The notes under the pieces: generated by a model
Told to the model about the DNA's origin: nothing
Seen by the model: only the letters and a program-made list of their open reading frames with translations
Database searches by the model: none
NCBI RefSeq assembly: GCF_014207905.1
Contig: NZ_JACHLB010000003.1
Span: forward strand, 62,001-126,000
Reading direction: 5' to 3'
DNA from: Flavobacterium notoginsengisoli
Lineage (GTDB): Bacteria; Bacteroidota; Bacteroidia; Flavobacteriales; Flavobacteriaceae
DNA length: 64,000 bases
Part shown: one piece after another, positions 32,350 to 41,810 of the stretch
How the letters are laid out: each line of letters begins with the position of its first letter
How positions within the stretch are numbered: the stretch's first letter is position 1
Position numbers and translations under genes: made by a program

Positions 32350-34599
32350 TTAGTTTTGAATCACTTTAAGTTTAGTTCCATTCACAAAATCATCATGTGA
32401 AATAAAAAAAGTATTAAGTGATTTTCCGTTTAGCTCAATCGAATTGATTTTTCCATCATTATTGATTTGTCTTTCGATTACAATGCTTTCTTTTTTATAA
32501 TATCTTGGATCTAATTTTATCGTCACTCTATGAAACATTGGCGCTGTAATAGTGTAAATTGGATCTCCCGGTGATATTGGATAAATTCCCATCATAGAAT
32601 ACACTAACCAAGCCGACATTGTTCCTGTATCGTCATTTCCTGGCAAACCTTTTGGTTCATTTTTGAAATATTCGCGAACCAATTTTTTTACCATTTCCTG
32701 AGCTTTGTACTCTTCGCCTTTTACATAATTGAATAAATACGGATTGGCAATATCTGGCTCGTTTGCCATATCAAACTGTTTGCTATCGAAGATTTTCTGC
32801 AATTGTGCCGAAAATGGTATATCACCTCCCATTAATTTTTTCAATCCGATAATATCGTGCGGAACCATAAAAGCATACTGCCAAGCATTTCCTTCGATAA
32901 AACCAACATTTTCTTCAAAATTAGCTCCAGAAGAAGGATCAAATGGCTCGTACCATTTTCCGTCTGGCGTTCTTGGACGAAGCAGATTTAAATTTTTATC
33001 GAATAATTTTCTGTAGGATAATGAACGTTCTTTAAAACGTTTTACATTGTCTTTATCCCCAAATTCATTGGCCATAAGTGAAATAGAATAATCTGAAATA
33101 TTATATTCCTGAGTTGTAGAAACTGGGCCTTTGTTATCGGTTGTCAAATATCCTTTTTTGATATAATCTTTCAATCCAGGACGAAGCGGATTATTTTCAA
33201 CATTATCTGCGCCTTTCAACATTGCATAATAGGCTTTATTAACATCATAATCACGAATTCCTCTCATATAAGTATCTGTAATTACTATACTTGCAGGATC
33301 TCCAACCATGGTAAAAGTTTCAGTCGAATTCAGCTCCCATTTTGGTAACCAGCCATTTTCATCGAACATATCCAACATACTTTTTACCATATCCGATTGC
33401 TGTTTTGGATAAACCAAAGACATTAACGGATGGACATTTCTATACGTGTCCCACAAAGAAAATACGGTATAACGAGTATCTTTGGTTTTAGCAATTTTAG
33501 TTCTTTTGATTACTGGATATTCTCCGTTAATATCATTTAAAATATTTGGGTGAATTAATGTATGGTATAAAGCCGTGTAGAAAATCGTATTATCCTCTTT
33601 TGAACCGCCTTCAACCAAAATTTTAGAAAGTTCTTCGTTCCATTCGTTATAGGTTTCTTTGTAAATTGCGTCAAAAGTTCTGTTACCTACTTCTTTTGCT
33701 AAGTTTTCACGGGCATTTTCGATACTTACGTACGAAATTCCGATCTTCACTTCAACCGTTTCTTGTTTATCGAATTTATAGGTAAAATAACTTCCAATAC
33801 TATCCCCTACAACAGTTTTGATTGTATTATCCATCATTCTGGTCTTTCCGTTGTAGCCCATCCATTGTGCTTCGACACCGTTGTATTTCGCAGGTTTTTT
33901 CCAAACTCCGAATTTATTGGCAGGTTTAGAAAATTGAGCCACAAAATAAACTGGGTAAGCATCTTCAGGACTGTTGTAACAAAATGAACCAACTGTACGC
34001 ATTCCTTCAATTTCTGTAGAAGAAACGACTTTTATCATTGCACCTTCTTCATTCGTTAATCCTAAACCAAGATTTAATAAAACATTGGACTGCCCTTTCG
34101 GGAAAGTGAATCTGCTAATTCCAACTCGTTTTGAAGCGGTGAATTCTCCTTTTACTTTGTACTTATCGATGTTTACGCTATAATACGCAGCTTTTGCAAC
34201 TTCATTAGAATAAGTGGAACCGTATTTTAAATGATCGATTTCTACATTTCCAGTGGTTGGCATCACTAAAATAACGCCCAATTCTGGACAGCCTACTCCG
34301 CTTAAATTCACCTGACTAAATCCTGTCAAGAAATTATTCTCATTCACATACGGATTAGAAAGCCACTGACTGTCTTTTTCCATTGGAGTATTTTTTACTC
34401 CCGCCACATTAAACGGACTTATACTCGCCATTCCGCGTGGGGCAATTGGTCCTGGAAAAGCTGCTCCATAATTAGAAGTTCCAATAAACGGATTTACAAA
34501 ATCTGCTGGCTCTTGTGCAAAAATGGTAATGCTAAAAAACAGCATGTAAAAAATACATGCTGTTTTAAATTTATTTGTATTTAAAACCATAGGTTTCAT
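32350..34599 (-). CDS. Exported GH92 alpha-mannosidase
   Basis: A 749-residue calcium-dependent exo-alpha-mannosidase of family GH92, with a signal peptide ending near FAQ. Conserved parts include DFVNPFIGT at the mature N-terminus, the SLWDTYRNVHPL segment and GNDDTGTMSAW near residue 650, whose aspartates act as general base in characterised members. These enzymes trim alpha-1,2-, 1,3- or 1,4-linked mannose from high-mannose N-glycans. It sits between GH29 (2-base gap) and GH3 (12-base gap) genes. A second GH92 at 47150-49390 is clearly diverged, so the two probably differ in linkage specificity. Confidence 0.93.
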   Translation of the reverse strand: MKPMVLNTNKFKTACIFYMLFFSITIFAQEPADFVNPFIGTSNYGAAFPGPIAPRGMASISPFNVAGVKNTPMEKDSQWLSNPYVNENNFLTGFSQVNLSGVGCPELGVILVMPTTGNVEIDHLKYGSTYSNEVAKAAYYSVNIDKYKVKGEFTASKRVGISRFTFPKGQSNVLLNLGLGLTNEEGAMIKVVSSTEIEGMRTVGSFCYNSPEDAYPVYFVAQFSKPANKFGVWKKPAKYNGVEAQWMGYNGKTRMMDNTIKTVVGDSIGSYFTYKFDKQETVEVKIGISYVSIENARENLAKEVGNRTFDAIYKETYNEWNEELSKILVEGGSKEDNTIFYTALYHTLIHPNILNDINGEYPVIKRTKIAKTKDTRYTVFSLWDTYRNVHPLMSLVYPKQQSDMVKSMLDMFDENGWLPKWELNSTETFTMVGDPASIVITDTYMRGIRDYDVNKAYYAMLKGADNVENNPLRPGLKDYIKKGYLTTDNKGPVSTTQEYNISDYSISLMANEFGDKDNVKRFKERSLSYRKLFDKNLNLLRPRTPDGKWYEPFDPSSGANFEENVGFIEGNAWQYAFMVPHDIIGLKKLMGGDIPFSAQLQKIFDSKQFDMANEPDIANPYLFNYVKGEEYKAQEMVKKLVREYFKNEPKGLPGNDDTGTMSAWLVYSMMGIYPISPGDPIYTITAPMFHRVTIKLDPRYYKKESIVIERQINNDGKINSIELNGKSLNTFFISHDDFVNGTKLKVIQN

Positions 34600-34601
34600 T
34601 T

Positions 34602-36086
34602 TTATCTGTTGATCGCTTCAATTTTTAAAGTCCAAGCTTCTTTTGCAGGAAGATTGTTTCTTAAGCTTTCCGGAATTACTACTTTAAATCCGTTTCCTTC
34701 TTTGGTCCATTTTAAAGAAGTTTTAGAACCTAACATTGTAATTTTTGTTCCTTTTTTAGGGCTGATTGATTTTACTGTAACTTCAGCAGGAATTTTATCT
34801 TCACCTGTTTTTGCTAAATAAAATGCAAATACATTTCCTGCTTTATTTTGTGTAAAACAAATGTTTTCTTCTTTATAAGGTTCAATCGGTTTTGTGTTAT
34901 AAATCGCTGTGCTGTTTACTTTCATCCAATCTCCATAAGCTTGCAATAAATCGTAAGCACCTTTATCCCATTCTCCTTCTGGACTTGGAGCAACGTTTAA
35001 TAATAAGTTTCCACCTTTAGCTACAATATCAATTAACATGTGAATACCTTCTCTTCCAGTCATGTATTTTGCATCTGGAGTATAAGACCATCCACCTCCA
35101 GCTGGAATACAAGATTCCCAAGGATAAGGTAAAGTTTTAGCAGGAACACGTCCTTCTGGAGTTAAGTAGTTTTGGTTTTTACCGTGAACCGCTCTATCAA
35201 CTACAATTAAACCTGGTTGTTTTTGACGTGCTTTAATCACTAATTCATCCATTTTCGGATCTTGATCTACTACTCTGTGCTTAATAAAACCGTTTTTAGA
35301 TTCGTTTTCAGTAAATTTTTCGTCGTAGTTTTCTTTGATATTAACCTGGTCTCTTTTTCTAACCCATCCACCATCTAACCATAAAATATCAACTTTACCG
35401 TAGTTCGTTAAGATTTCTAAGATTTGATTGTGAGTGAAATCAACATATTTCTGCCATTTTTCAGGGTATAAAGACGGATCGTAGTTTACGTTTCTGTCGA
35501 ATGGAGGAAAATACGGATCCCAGTAGTTTTCGTTATGCCAGTCTGGTTTAGAGAAATAAGCTCCAGTTGAAATACCTTCTCCTCTAAAAGAGTTGAAGAT
35601 TTCTTTTAAAACGTCTGCTTTAGGGTTTGTATGAAAAGGAACATCTTTACTTGTAATCTTGTAATCAGAATATTTAGTGTCATACATATTGAAACCGTCA
35701 TGGTGTTTTGTAGTGAAAACCATGTATTTCATTCCCGCATATTTAGCTGCTTTAGCCCATTTTGCAGGATCAAATTTCACAGGATTAAAAGTCTTTCTTA
35801 ATCCTTCGTAATCTTTAATATAATCATTATAATTAGATGGATTGCTTCCTTTTTTACGTTCACACCATCCGTAATCTTCAGGGCAGATAGACCAAGACTC
35901 TACAATTCCCCATTGGCTGTAAGTTCCCCAGTGCATAAGCAGACCAAATTTTTTGCCTTGCCATTCATCTAAGTTCTTTAAAACTAATGGATCTGTTTCT
36001 GGTACGTATCTTTCATCTTCGTAAATGGCCTGAGAGAACATTTGTACTGAAAATAAAAGGGCGATCATGAATATTCCTTTTTTCAT
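34602..36086 (-). CDS. Exported GH29 alpha-L-fucosidase
   Basis: A 494-residue exported enzyme with signal peptide and a GH29 TIM-barrel: KFGLLMHWGTYSQWG near the start, FTTKHHDGFNMYDTKYSDY, and DILWLDGG with the likely nucleophile Asp238. A small beta-sandwich forms the C-terminus. It retains the substrate-binding histidines (HH in TKHHDGF). It should release alpha-linked L-fucose from glycan ends or cores; linkage is not predictable. It is in the GH35-GH29-GH92-GH3 operon. Another GH29 with extra binding domains is at 53851-55944. Confidence 0.93.
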   Translation of the reverse strand: MKKGIFMIALLFSVQMFSQAIYEDERYVPETDPLVLKNLDEWQGKKFGLLMHWGTYSQWGIVESWSICPEDYGWCERKKGSNPSNYNDYIKDYEGLRKTFNPVKFDPAKWAKAAKYAGMKYMVFTTKHHDGFNMYDTKYSDYKITSKDVPFHTNPKADVLKEIFNSFRGEGISTGAYFSKPDWHNENYWDPYFPPFDRNVNYDPSLYPEKWQKYVDFTHNQILEILTNYGKVDILWLDGGWVRKRDQVNIKENYDEKFTENESKNGFIKHRVVDQDPKMDELVIKARQKQPGLIVVDRAVHGKNQNYLTPEGRVPAKTLPYPWESCIPAGGGWSYTPDAKYMTGREGIHMLIDIVAKGGNLLLNVAPSPEGEWDKGAYDLLQAYGDWMKVNSTAIYNTKPIEPYKEENICFTQNKAGNVFAFYLAKTGEDKIPAEVTVKSISPKKGTKITMLGSKTSLKWTKEGNGFKVVIPESLRNNLPAKEAWTLKIEAINR

Positions 36087-36121
36087 CTTTACTCTAATTT
36101 ATAATTTATTATTCTTTGTTT

Positions 36122-37975
36122 TTAGTTTAGTTTGTCCAGTATCGGCTGATCTGTAAAAGTTAATTCTTTTGGAGTGTTTTCGTTAAGTTGTTCCAATACA
36201 ACAAACTTATTCTCACCTTTGTTCAACCAACAGCCTGGTACATAAAGCGTTTGTTGTGGTCCCACTTTCCAGTAGCGACCAAGATTGTGTCCGTTAACAA
36301 ATACAATTCCTTTTCCCCAATTGGTCATATCTAGAAAAGTATCGGCTGGCTTATCAATGTTTACTGTAGCTTCATGTAAAACAGGGCGTCCAGATTTTAC
36401 TGTTTCAGTTTTAAGAACTGGAATTTCACTCATCGGCATTTTATACATTTCCCATCCACCGCTAATTTCATATTCATTAATGATTACTGGAGAAATAATT
36501 CCTTTCGTATTGTGTACTATTTCGGCTCCGTAATTAATACGTCCCATATTTTCAACCAAAATTTCCAAAATACCGTTAAAAGGAATAGAAACTTCCAACT
36601 CGTAATTTTTGAAAACTCTATTCAATTCTCCAACTTTTACTCCATTTACATAAACGGTAGCAAAGTCTCTTAATCCTTCAATTTTCAATTTTCCAGAAGA
36701 AATTGGCTGTGTAAATCGTTTACGATATAAAACATATCCATGCCCCTGACCTAACTTTTCAAATGTTAAAGGCTGATCATTTATAACTGCTTTTTCTCTT
36801 TTGATCCAACTCAAAACATCCATACTCGATTTGATAGGCTGATTAGGATATTTTGTAACTGGAATTTTCTCTGGAATCGGTGCTAATTTCGTTTTAGAAT
36901 ATTTTTGCATTACTTCACGAATAGCCATAAATTTTGGTGTTGCCCAACCTGCTTCGCTAATAGGCGCATCATAATCATAACTTGTAATATCCGGCTGAAT
37001 ATCACTTTCTTCATTATAATTTGCTCCAGAAGTAAATCCGAAATTAGTACCACCGTGTACCATATAATAATTAAAAGAAACACCTGCATCAAGATACTTT
37101 TTAGTCTGGCTTGCAATCTCCTCAGATCCAATTTTAATAAATGGTTCTGCCCAATGATCCAACCAACCAGAATAAAACTCTGCCACCATGTAAGGTCCTT
37201 GTCCTTTATGGAATTTATCAACCTGCTTCTTTAAGTTTTCTATATTTGATTCTCCATTTGCGGTTGGTAAAACACCTTCAACAGCACCTCCTTCAAACAG
37301 CCAAGTACCATCAGAAGTAAAAAATGGCTCTGGAAACCCAGTTTCTTTAAGCATATTATAAATGGCTGTTTTATATGCTTTATGATCTTCAGCACTTATA
37401 TCGGTTCTTTGAGAAACATAAGAACCAAATTCATTTTCAGCCTGAACCATAATAATAGGCCCTCCCTGATTTGCAAAATTTCCTTTTACCACTGCATACA
37501 ATTGTTGAAGATACGTTTTGCAAGCGTCCAAAAATGCTTTGTTATTGGTACGAATTACCAAATCTTTATTATTTTGCAACCACCAAGGATACCCTCCAAA
37601 TTCCCATTCTCCACATGCATAAGGTCCTGGTCTAAGAATTACATATAATCCTTCACTTTTAGCAATACGTAAAAATTCTGCTAAATCTTTATTTCCCGTT
37701 TTAAAATCCCATACGCCCGGTTCAACTTCATGATAATTCCAAAACACATAAGTTGCTACGGTATTCAATCCCATAGCTTTAAGCATTTGCAGTCTATGTC
37801 TCCAGTATTCTTTAGGAATACGCTCATAGTGCATTTCTCCCGAATGTATTTTTATAATTTTCCCATCTTTTTGAAATTCTCCATTAGATATAGAAAATCC
37901 TTTTGTTTGAGCGTTTGTAAAAAACGGCATCAAACAAATCAATAATACTCCGAGTTTAAATAATATCTTATTCAT
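36122..37975 (-). CDS. Exported GH35 beta-galactosidase
   Basis: A 617-residue exported beta-galactosidase with signal peptide (ending near TNAQ). The GH35 catalytic glutamates are visible: acid/base Glu182 in VQAENEFGSY and nucleophile Glu266 in MVAEFYSGWLDHW. The GHFIIKIHSGEMHYERIPKEYW-type opening of the barrel is present (SGEMHYERIP). Jelly-roll domains follow, ending with GRYWKVGPQQTLYVPGCWL. It removes terminal beta-galactose, as on complex N-glycan antennae. It is first of the four-gene operon, with composite repeats upstream (38007-38141). Confidence 0.94.
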   Translation of the reverse strand: MNKILFKLGVLLICLMPFFTNAQTKGFSISNGEFQKDGKIIKIHSGEMHYERIPKEYWRHRLQMLKAMGLNTVATYVFWNYHEVEPGVWDFKTGNKDLAEFLRIAKSEGLYVILRPGPYACGEWEFGGYPWWLQNNKDLVIRTNNKAFLDACKTYLQQLYAVVKGNFANQGGPIIMVQAENEFGSYVSQRTDISAEDHKAYKTAIYNMLKETGFPEPFFTSDGTWLFEGGAVEGVLPTANGESNIENLKKQVDKFHKGQGPYMVAEFYSGWLDHWAEPFIKIGSEEIASQTKKYLDAGVSFNYYMVHGGTNFGFTSGANYNEESDIQPDITSYDYDAPISEAGWATPKFMAIREVMQKYSKTKLAPIPEKIPVTKYPNQPIKSSMDVLSWIKREKAVINDQPLTFEKLGQGHGYVLYRKRFTQPISSGKLKIEGLRDFATVYVNGVKVGELNRVFKNYELEVSIPFNGILEILVENMGRINYGAEIVHNTKGIISPVIINEYEISGGWEMYKMPMSEIPVLKTETVKSGRPVLHEATVNIDKPADTFLDMTNWGKGIVFVNGHNLGRYWKVGPQQTLYVPGCWLNKGENKFVVLEQLNENTPKELTFTDQPILDKLN

Positions 37976-38006
37976 TTTTTTTCAGATTATTCATTTATGA
38001 CTTTAA

Positions 38007-38039
38007 AGCTTTGTCAAAGTTTGAAACTTTGACAAAGCT
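38007..38039. repeat. CTTTGTC palindromic intergenic repeat, copy 3
   Basis: Arms AGCTTTGTCAAAGTTT and its complement around one base. It is directly followed by the right half of the CACATAG repeat, as in the composite at 61422-61627. Confidence 0.85.
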
Positions 38040-38060
38040 GTCACAAGCATTTCACTTTAA

Positions 38061-38141
38061 GCTATGTGTTAGAAACTAGTTTCTTTCTAAAATCTTTTAC
38101 CAAGTTTCAAAAGAAAAAAATCTATGTTTCTATGTGTTTAA
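38061..38141. repeat. CACATAG repeat, partial copy 2
   Basis: Begins GCTATGTGTTAGAAACTAG and ends CTATGTTTCTATGTGTTTA, matching the right half of the copies at 44986 and 61422. The left half is missing, its place taken by the CTTTGTC palindrome. Confidence 0.8.
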
Positions 38142-38147
38142 AAAAAA

Positions 38148-40460
38148 TTAATTCACCAAAATCTCATCCACAAACAACCATGAACTTTCTCCTTTCGGAC
38201 TTTTCTTTAAGTTGCCTCCAATTACTTTCACAAAACGTGCATTTTGCTTTTGGAAATTAATTTTGAAATCTTTCAATTCCGGAACTGGATTTGCTGCATA
38301 CGGACGCATGACTTTTCCAACTTGCGTGTATTTAATTCCATCATTAGAAATTAAAACTTTAACCTGAATTGGGAAATTAACTCCTGCGCCTTGACTTTCT
38401 AAAGTTCCAACAATTACTTGCTCGATACTTTCTACTTTTCCAAGATCAATTACCAATTCCATATCATTAACCAACCAAGCCTGCCATTGACCGTCATGGA
38501 AATTTTTACTTCCTCTGATTGAATTAACCATTGTATTGGCATCACCTTTATAATTGTCATTAAATGGAGTTAAATATTTTACTTTTTGAGCAAATGCTTT
38601 ATGGAAAACTATAGTATCTGTGAATGTTTTTCCTACTGGTTTTTCATCCTGAAATAAAGAAGCTTTTAAAACTGTCGTTTCTTTGATTTCAATTGGAGAA
38701 GTATATTTTATTGCGTGATGATCAATGTTTTGATTTCCTAAAACATATCTAATATCTGGATTTGGAAACTCATTTTTCAACTCTACTTTGATTTGTTTAT
38801 TTCCTAAATCAGCTGTTGAAGAAGCCGTTACCAAATAAGCGCTTTTCGCATAATTTAATCCCTGATAATCGTAACGTTTAAACATTGAAAACAATCTCGA
38901 TGTAAAATCGTTCCAGTTACGCTTTTCTTTCGGACTCCATAATGTTTCTGATAAAGCCGCTAATCTTGGGAAAATCATATATTCAGAGTCTTTTGGCCCT
39001 GAGATATGTTCTGCCCATAAATTGGCTTGACCACCTAATATATGTGAAGCATCTTCAGGTGTCATTCCTTGCACAACAGGATCAAACTGATATACTTTAT
39101 TCAACGGATTATAAGCATCAAAAGCCAAAGGCTCTTCATTTTGAGGACCTTGATAGAAATTGAAATAACATGGAGATTCTGGTGACATAATTACATCGTG
39201 ACCTTGTTTAGCCGCTTCTGCACCGATTTTTTCTCCTCTCCAGCACATAATTGTAGCACTTGGATTAAGTCCGCCTTCCAGTACTTCATCCCAGCCGATT
39301 AGTTTTTTACCTTTAGAATTAACGTATTTTTCAATGCGTTTTACGAAATAACTTTGTAATTGTTCTACACTTTTTAAGTGCTCGTCTTTGATTCTTTTTT
39401 GGCAATAAGGACATTTTGCCCAATTGGTTTTAGTCGCTTCATCGCCTCCAATATGAACATATTTAGAAGGGAAAATGGCCATTACTTCGTCTAAAACATT
39501 TTGTAAAAACTCAAACGTAGTTTCTTTTCCTGCACAGTAAATATCTGTCAAAGGCCAAACTCCTCCCGAAGGAACTCCAATTCGCTGATTGAAACAAGCC
39601 AATTCTGGATAAGAAGCAATGGCGCTGCTTACGTGAGCCGGCATTTCGATTTCAGGAATTACTTCAATTCCTTTTGTTGCAGCATATTTTACAATTTCTT
39701 TTAATTCTTCTTGCGTGAAAAATCCGCCGTAAGTTCCTTTTTCGTCAGGATTTGTAGTTAGTCTGGCATTCCAGCTTCTATTTTCCTGATCTACTCTCCA
39801 TGCACCAACTTCCGTTAATTTTGGATATTTTTTGATTTCGATTCTCCATCCTTGATCATCAACTAAATGCATGTGTAAAACATTCATTTTATGCGCTGCC
39901 AAACGATCAATCGTAGTTAAAACATAATTTTTATCGAAGAAATGACGAGAAAAGTCCAACATTAAACCTCTCCATTTAAAACGAGGTTCATCATTAATAG
40001 TCAGACTTGGAATTTCCCATTTTGCAGAAGTAATCGCAAACTGGCTTTCAATTGCCTCTGGAAGTAATTGTCTGATGCTTTCTAAAGCGTATAGAAACCC
40101 ATTATTTCCTTTCGCAGAGATAGTAATATTGGTTGGATTTACATCTAAAACGTAAGCTTCATTCTTTAAATTCGGATCTGTTTTTAATAAAACATAATTG
40201 CTCGCAGGAGCTTTTGTGGTCACTTCTGGTTTCCATCCTGCAGCAGTTCCAAATTTAGAAGCCAAAGCATTTGCAGCATCTTTTTGGAAATCACCGTTAA
40301 CGACAAACTTTGTATCTTTTGTAAATTCAAAAACACCTGTTTTAATCAGAGTTTGAGTCGGTTTCGGAATGATACGAATATCACTTTCCGTGTAAATTTT
40401 CTGAGCATTAGCTGAGAAAACTAAAGTGATTAGGGTTAATAGGAATAATAATTTTTTCAT
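38148..40460 (-). CDS. Exported GH20 beta-N-acetylhexosaminidase
   Basis: A 770-residue exported enzyme: signal peptide, GH20b domain (about 25-150), GH20 barrel (about 155-510) with the catalytic Asp340-Glu341 pair in HIGGDEATKTNW, a chitobiase-like Fn3 segment and an F5/8-type binding domain (about 620-770). It releases terminal beta-GlcNAc (or GalNAc) by substrate-assisted catalysis. This fits removal of GlcNAc from complex N-glycan antennae after the GH35 galactosidase. It is flanked on both sides by repeat blocks, so it may be a single transcription unit. Confidence 0.95.
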   Translation of the reverse strand: MKKLLFLLTLITLVFSANAQKIYTESDIRIIPKPTQTLIKTGVFEFTKDTKFVVNGDFQKDAANALASKFGTAAGWKPEVTTKAPASNYVLLKTDPNLKNEAYVLDVNPTNITISAKGNNGFLYALESIRQLLPEAIESQFAITSAKWEIPSLTINDEPRFKWRGLMLDFSRHFFDKNYVLTTIDRLAAHKMNVLHMHLVDDQGWRIEIKKYPKLTEVGAWRVDQENRSWNARLTTNPDEKGTYGGFFTQEELKEIVKYAATKGIEVIPEIEMPAHVSSAIASYPELACFNQRIGVPSGGVWPLTDIYCAGKETTFEFLQNVLDEVMAIFPSKYVHIGGDEATKTNWAKCPYCQKRIKDEHLKSVEQLQSYFVKRIEKYVNSKGKKLIGWDEVLEGGLNPSATIMCWRGEKIGAEAAKQGHDVIMSPESPCYFNFYQGPQNEEPLAFDAYNPLNKVYQFDPVVQGMTPEDASHILGGQANLWAEHISGPKDSEYMIFPRLAALSETLWSPKEKRNWNDFTSRLFSMFKRYDYQGLNYAKSAYLVTASSTADLGNKQIKVELKNEFPNPDIRYVLGNQNIDHHAIKYTSPIEIKETTVLKASLFQDEKPVGKTFTDTIVFHKAFAQKVKYLTPFNDNYKGDANTMVNSIRGSKNFHDGQWQAWLVNDMELVIDLGKVESIEQVIVGTLESQGAGVNFPIQVKVLISNDGIKYTQVGKVMRPYAANPVPELKDFKINFQKQNARFVKVIGGNLKKSPKGESSWLFVDEILVN

Positions 40461-40529
40461 TCTTTGTTTTTTGGTTTCTCTAAAAACTATTTATTAAGAG
40501 CTTTTAAAGATTTAGTTTTTTAGGTTTAG

Positions 40530-40635
40530 TTTGTCATTTCGACTGAAAGGAGAAATCTCTGCAAGTAGCTCTACAAAGATTGGCTTTTCGTTACGGAGTT
40601 ACTCACGAAGATTTCTCCTTCGTCGAAATGACAAA
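40530..40635. repeat. TTGTCATTTCGAC inverted repeat, full copy
   Basis: Left arm TTGTCATTTCGACTGAAAGG then AGAAATC; the right arm, GATTTCTCCTTCGTCGAAATGACAA (end near 40635), is its near complement. About 50 bases lie between. The half copy at 3744-3767 matches the right arm's complement. Confidence 0.8.
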
Positions 40636-40649
40636 GCTGTGTCGAAAAA

Positions 40650-40680
40650 ACTTTGTCAAAGTTTGAAACTTTGACAAAGT
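40650..40680. repeat. CTTTGTC palindromic intergenic repeat, copy 4
   Basis: ACTTTGTCAAAGTTT and its complement around one base, beside the full TTGTCATTTCGAC repeat and 15 bases from the 3' end of the asparaginase gene. Confidence 0.85.
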
Positions 40681-40694
40681 TCTAAAAGTAATAA

Positions 40695-41720
40695 TTACTT
40701 ATCCCAAGACATTTTAAATTTCGCGTCTTCCATTCTGTGGCCTTTTGTATAATCAGAAACAGCGTAATTAAATCCTGATCTTAGACTGTAACCTGCATAT
40801 TCGCCGTTTTTATTTAAAGCAATAAAACCAACCTGCAGATACTCCATGTCTTTATGGTTTTTGTGTTTGTTGTAAATACGTTCTGTGATTTCTTTACAAG
40901 CATCGTAGGGAGATTTTCCCTGACGCATTAATTCAACAACCATTGCACTTCCGGCAGTTCTAATAACCGCTTCGCCCAAACCTGTTGCTGCTGCTGCGCC
41001 CACTTCGTTATCCAAGAAAAGACCTGCGCCGATTATTGGGGAGTCACCGACGCGTCCGTGCATTTTCCAAGCTGCACCGCTCGTGGTACATCCGCCAGAA
41101 AGGTTGCCATCTTGGTCTAACATTAGCATGCTTATGGTATCGTGATTTTCTATATTAATAACTGGTTTGTATTTAGAATCTTCCAGCCATTTTTTCCAAT
41201 CTTTTTCAGATTCTGGAGTCAATAAATTTTCTTCTTTAAAACCTTCAGACAAAGCAAACTGCAATGCTCCTTGCCCTGCTAACATAACGTGAGGCGTATT
41301 TTGTAACACTCTTTTTGCAACAGAAATTGGGTGTTTGATTCCTTGCAAGAAACAAACTGACCCGCAATTGCTGTTGTGATCCATAATACAGGCATCAAGA
41401 GTTACCTTCCCTTCACGATCCGGATATCCTCCATAACCAACACTGCGAACAGTCGGATCTGCTTCAGGTATTTTCATTCCGGCTTCGATAGCATCTAATG
41501 CCGATTTTCCTTCTTTTAAGTTTTTCCAAGATTCTTTATTCGCAGGCAAACCGTGATTCCATGTCGAAATAATAATTGGTTTTGTCTGTTTTTTTTCTTT
41601 TGATTCGACAGCTTTTTCTTCATTTTCAGAAGTAGCCGCAAATCCACTTACGCCCAAAACAGAACTTATAGCTAAAGTGCCTAAGGTTGTTTTCTTAATA
41701 AAATCTCTTCTATTTGACAT
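40695..41720 (-). CDS. Glycosylasparaginase (N4-GlcNAc-asparaginase)
   Basis: A 341-residue Ntn-hydrolase precursor. Self-cleavage before Thr195 in ENHDTISML would give alpha and beta chains with Thr195 as nucleophile, matching the enzyme first studied in Flavobacterium meningosepticum. GGCTTSGAAWKMHGRVGDSP and GLGE segments of the beta chain are present. The N-terminus SNRRDFIKKT plus a hydrophobic stretch looks like a Tat signal, so it acts in the periplasm. The start at 41720 keeps that signal; an ATG at 41753 is also in frame. It splits GlcNAc-Asn, the last step of N-glycopeptide breakdown, which is the strongest clue to this region's substrate. Confidence 0.94.
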   Translation of the reverse strand: MSNRRDFIKKTTLGTLAISSVLGVSGFAATSENEEKAVESKEKKQTKPIIISTWNHGLPANKESWKNLKEGKSALDAIEAGMKIPEADPTVRSVGYGGYPDREGKVTLDACIMDHNSNCGSVCFLQGIKHPISVAKRVLQNTPHVMLAGQGALQFALSEGFKEENLLTPESEKDWKKWLEDSKYKPVINIENHDTISMLMLDQDGNLSGGCTTSGAAWKMHGRVGDSPIIGAGLFLDNEVGAAAATGLGEAVIRTAGSAMVVELMRQGKSPYDACKEITERIYNKHKNHKDMEYLQVGFIALNKNGEYAGYSLRSGFNYAVSDYTKGHRMEDAKFKMSWDK

Positions 41721-41810
41721 GTCTTTTGGTTTTAATTCAACTTTCAGAAACAAAATGTTCTTAATGTTGCTAAATTAATCAGTAATAATTTTTAATCCCA
41801 GTAAAATCTA

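Noticed and set aside
36905..37234. Overlapping plus- and minus-strand frames of about 100 codons
   Set aside because: Both lie inside the GH35 gene, across its nucleophile region; composition is typical of out-of-frame translation.
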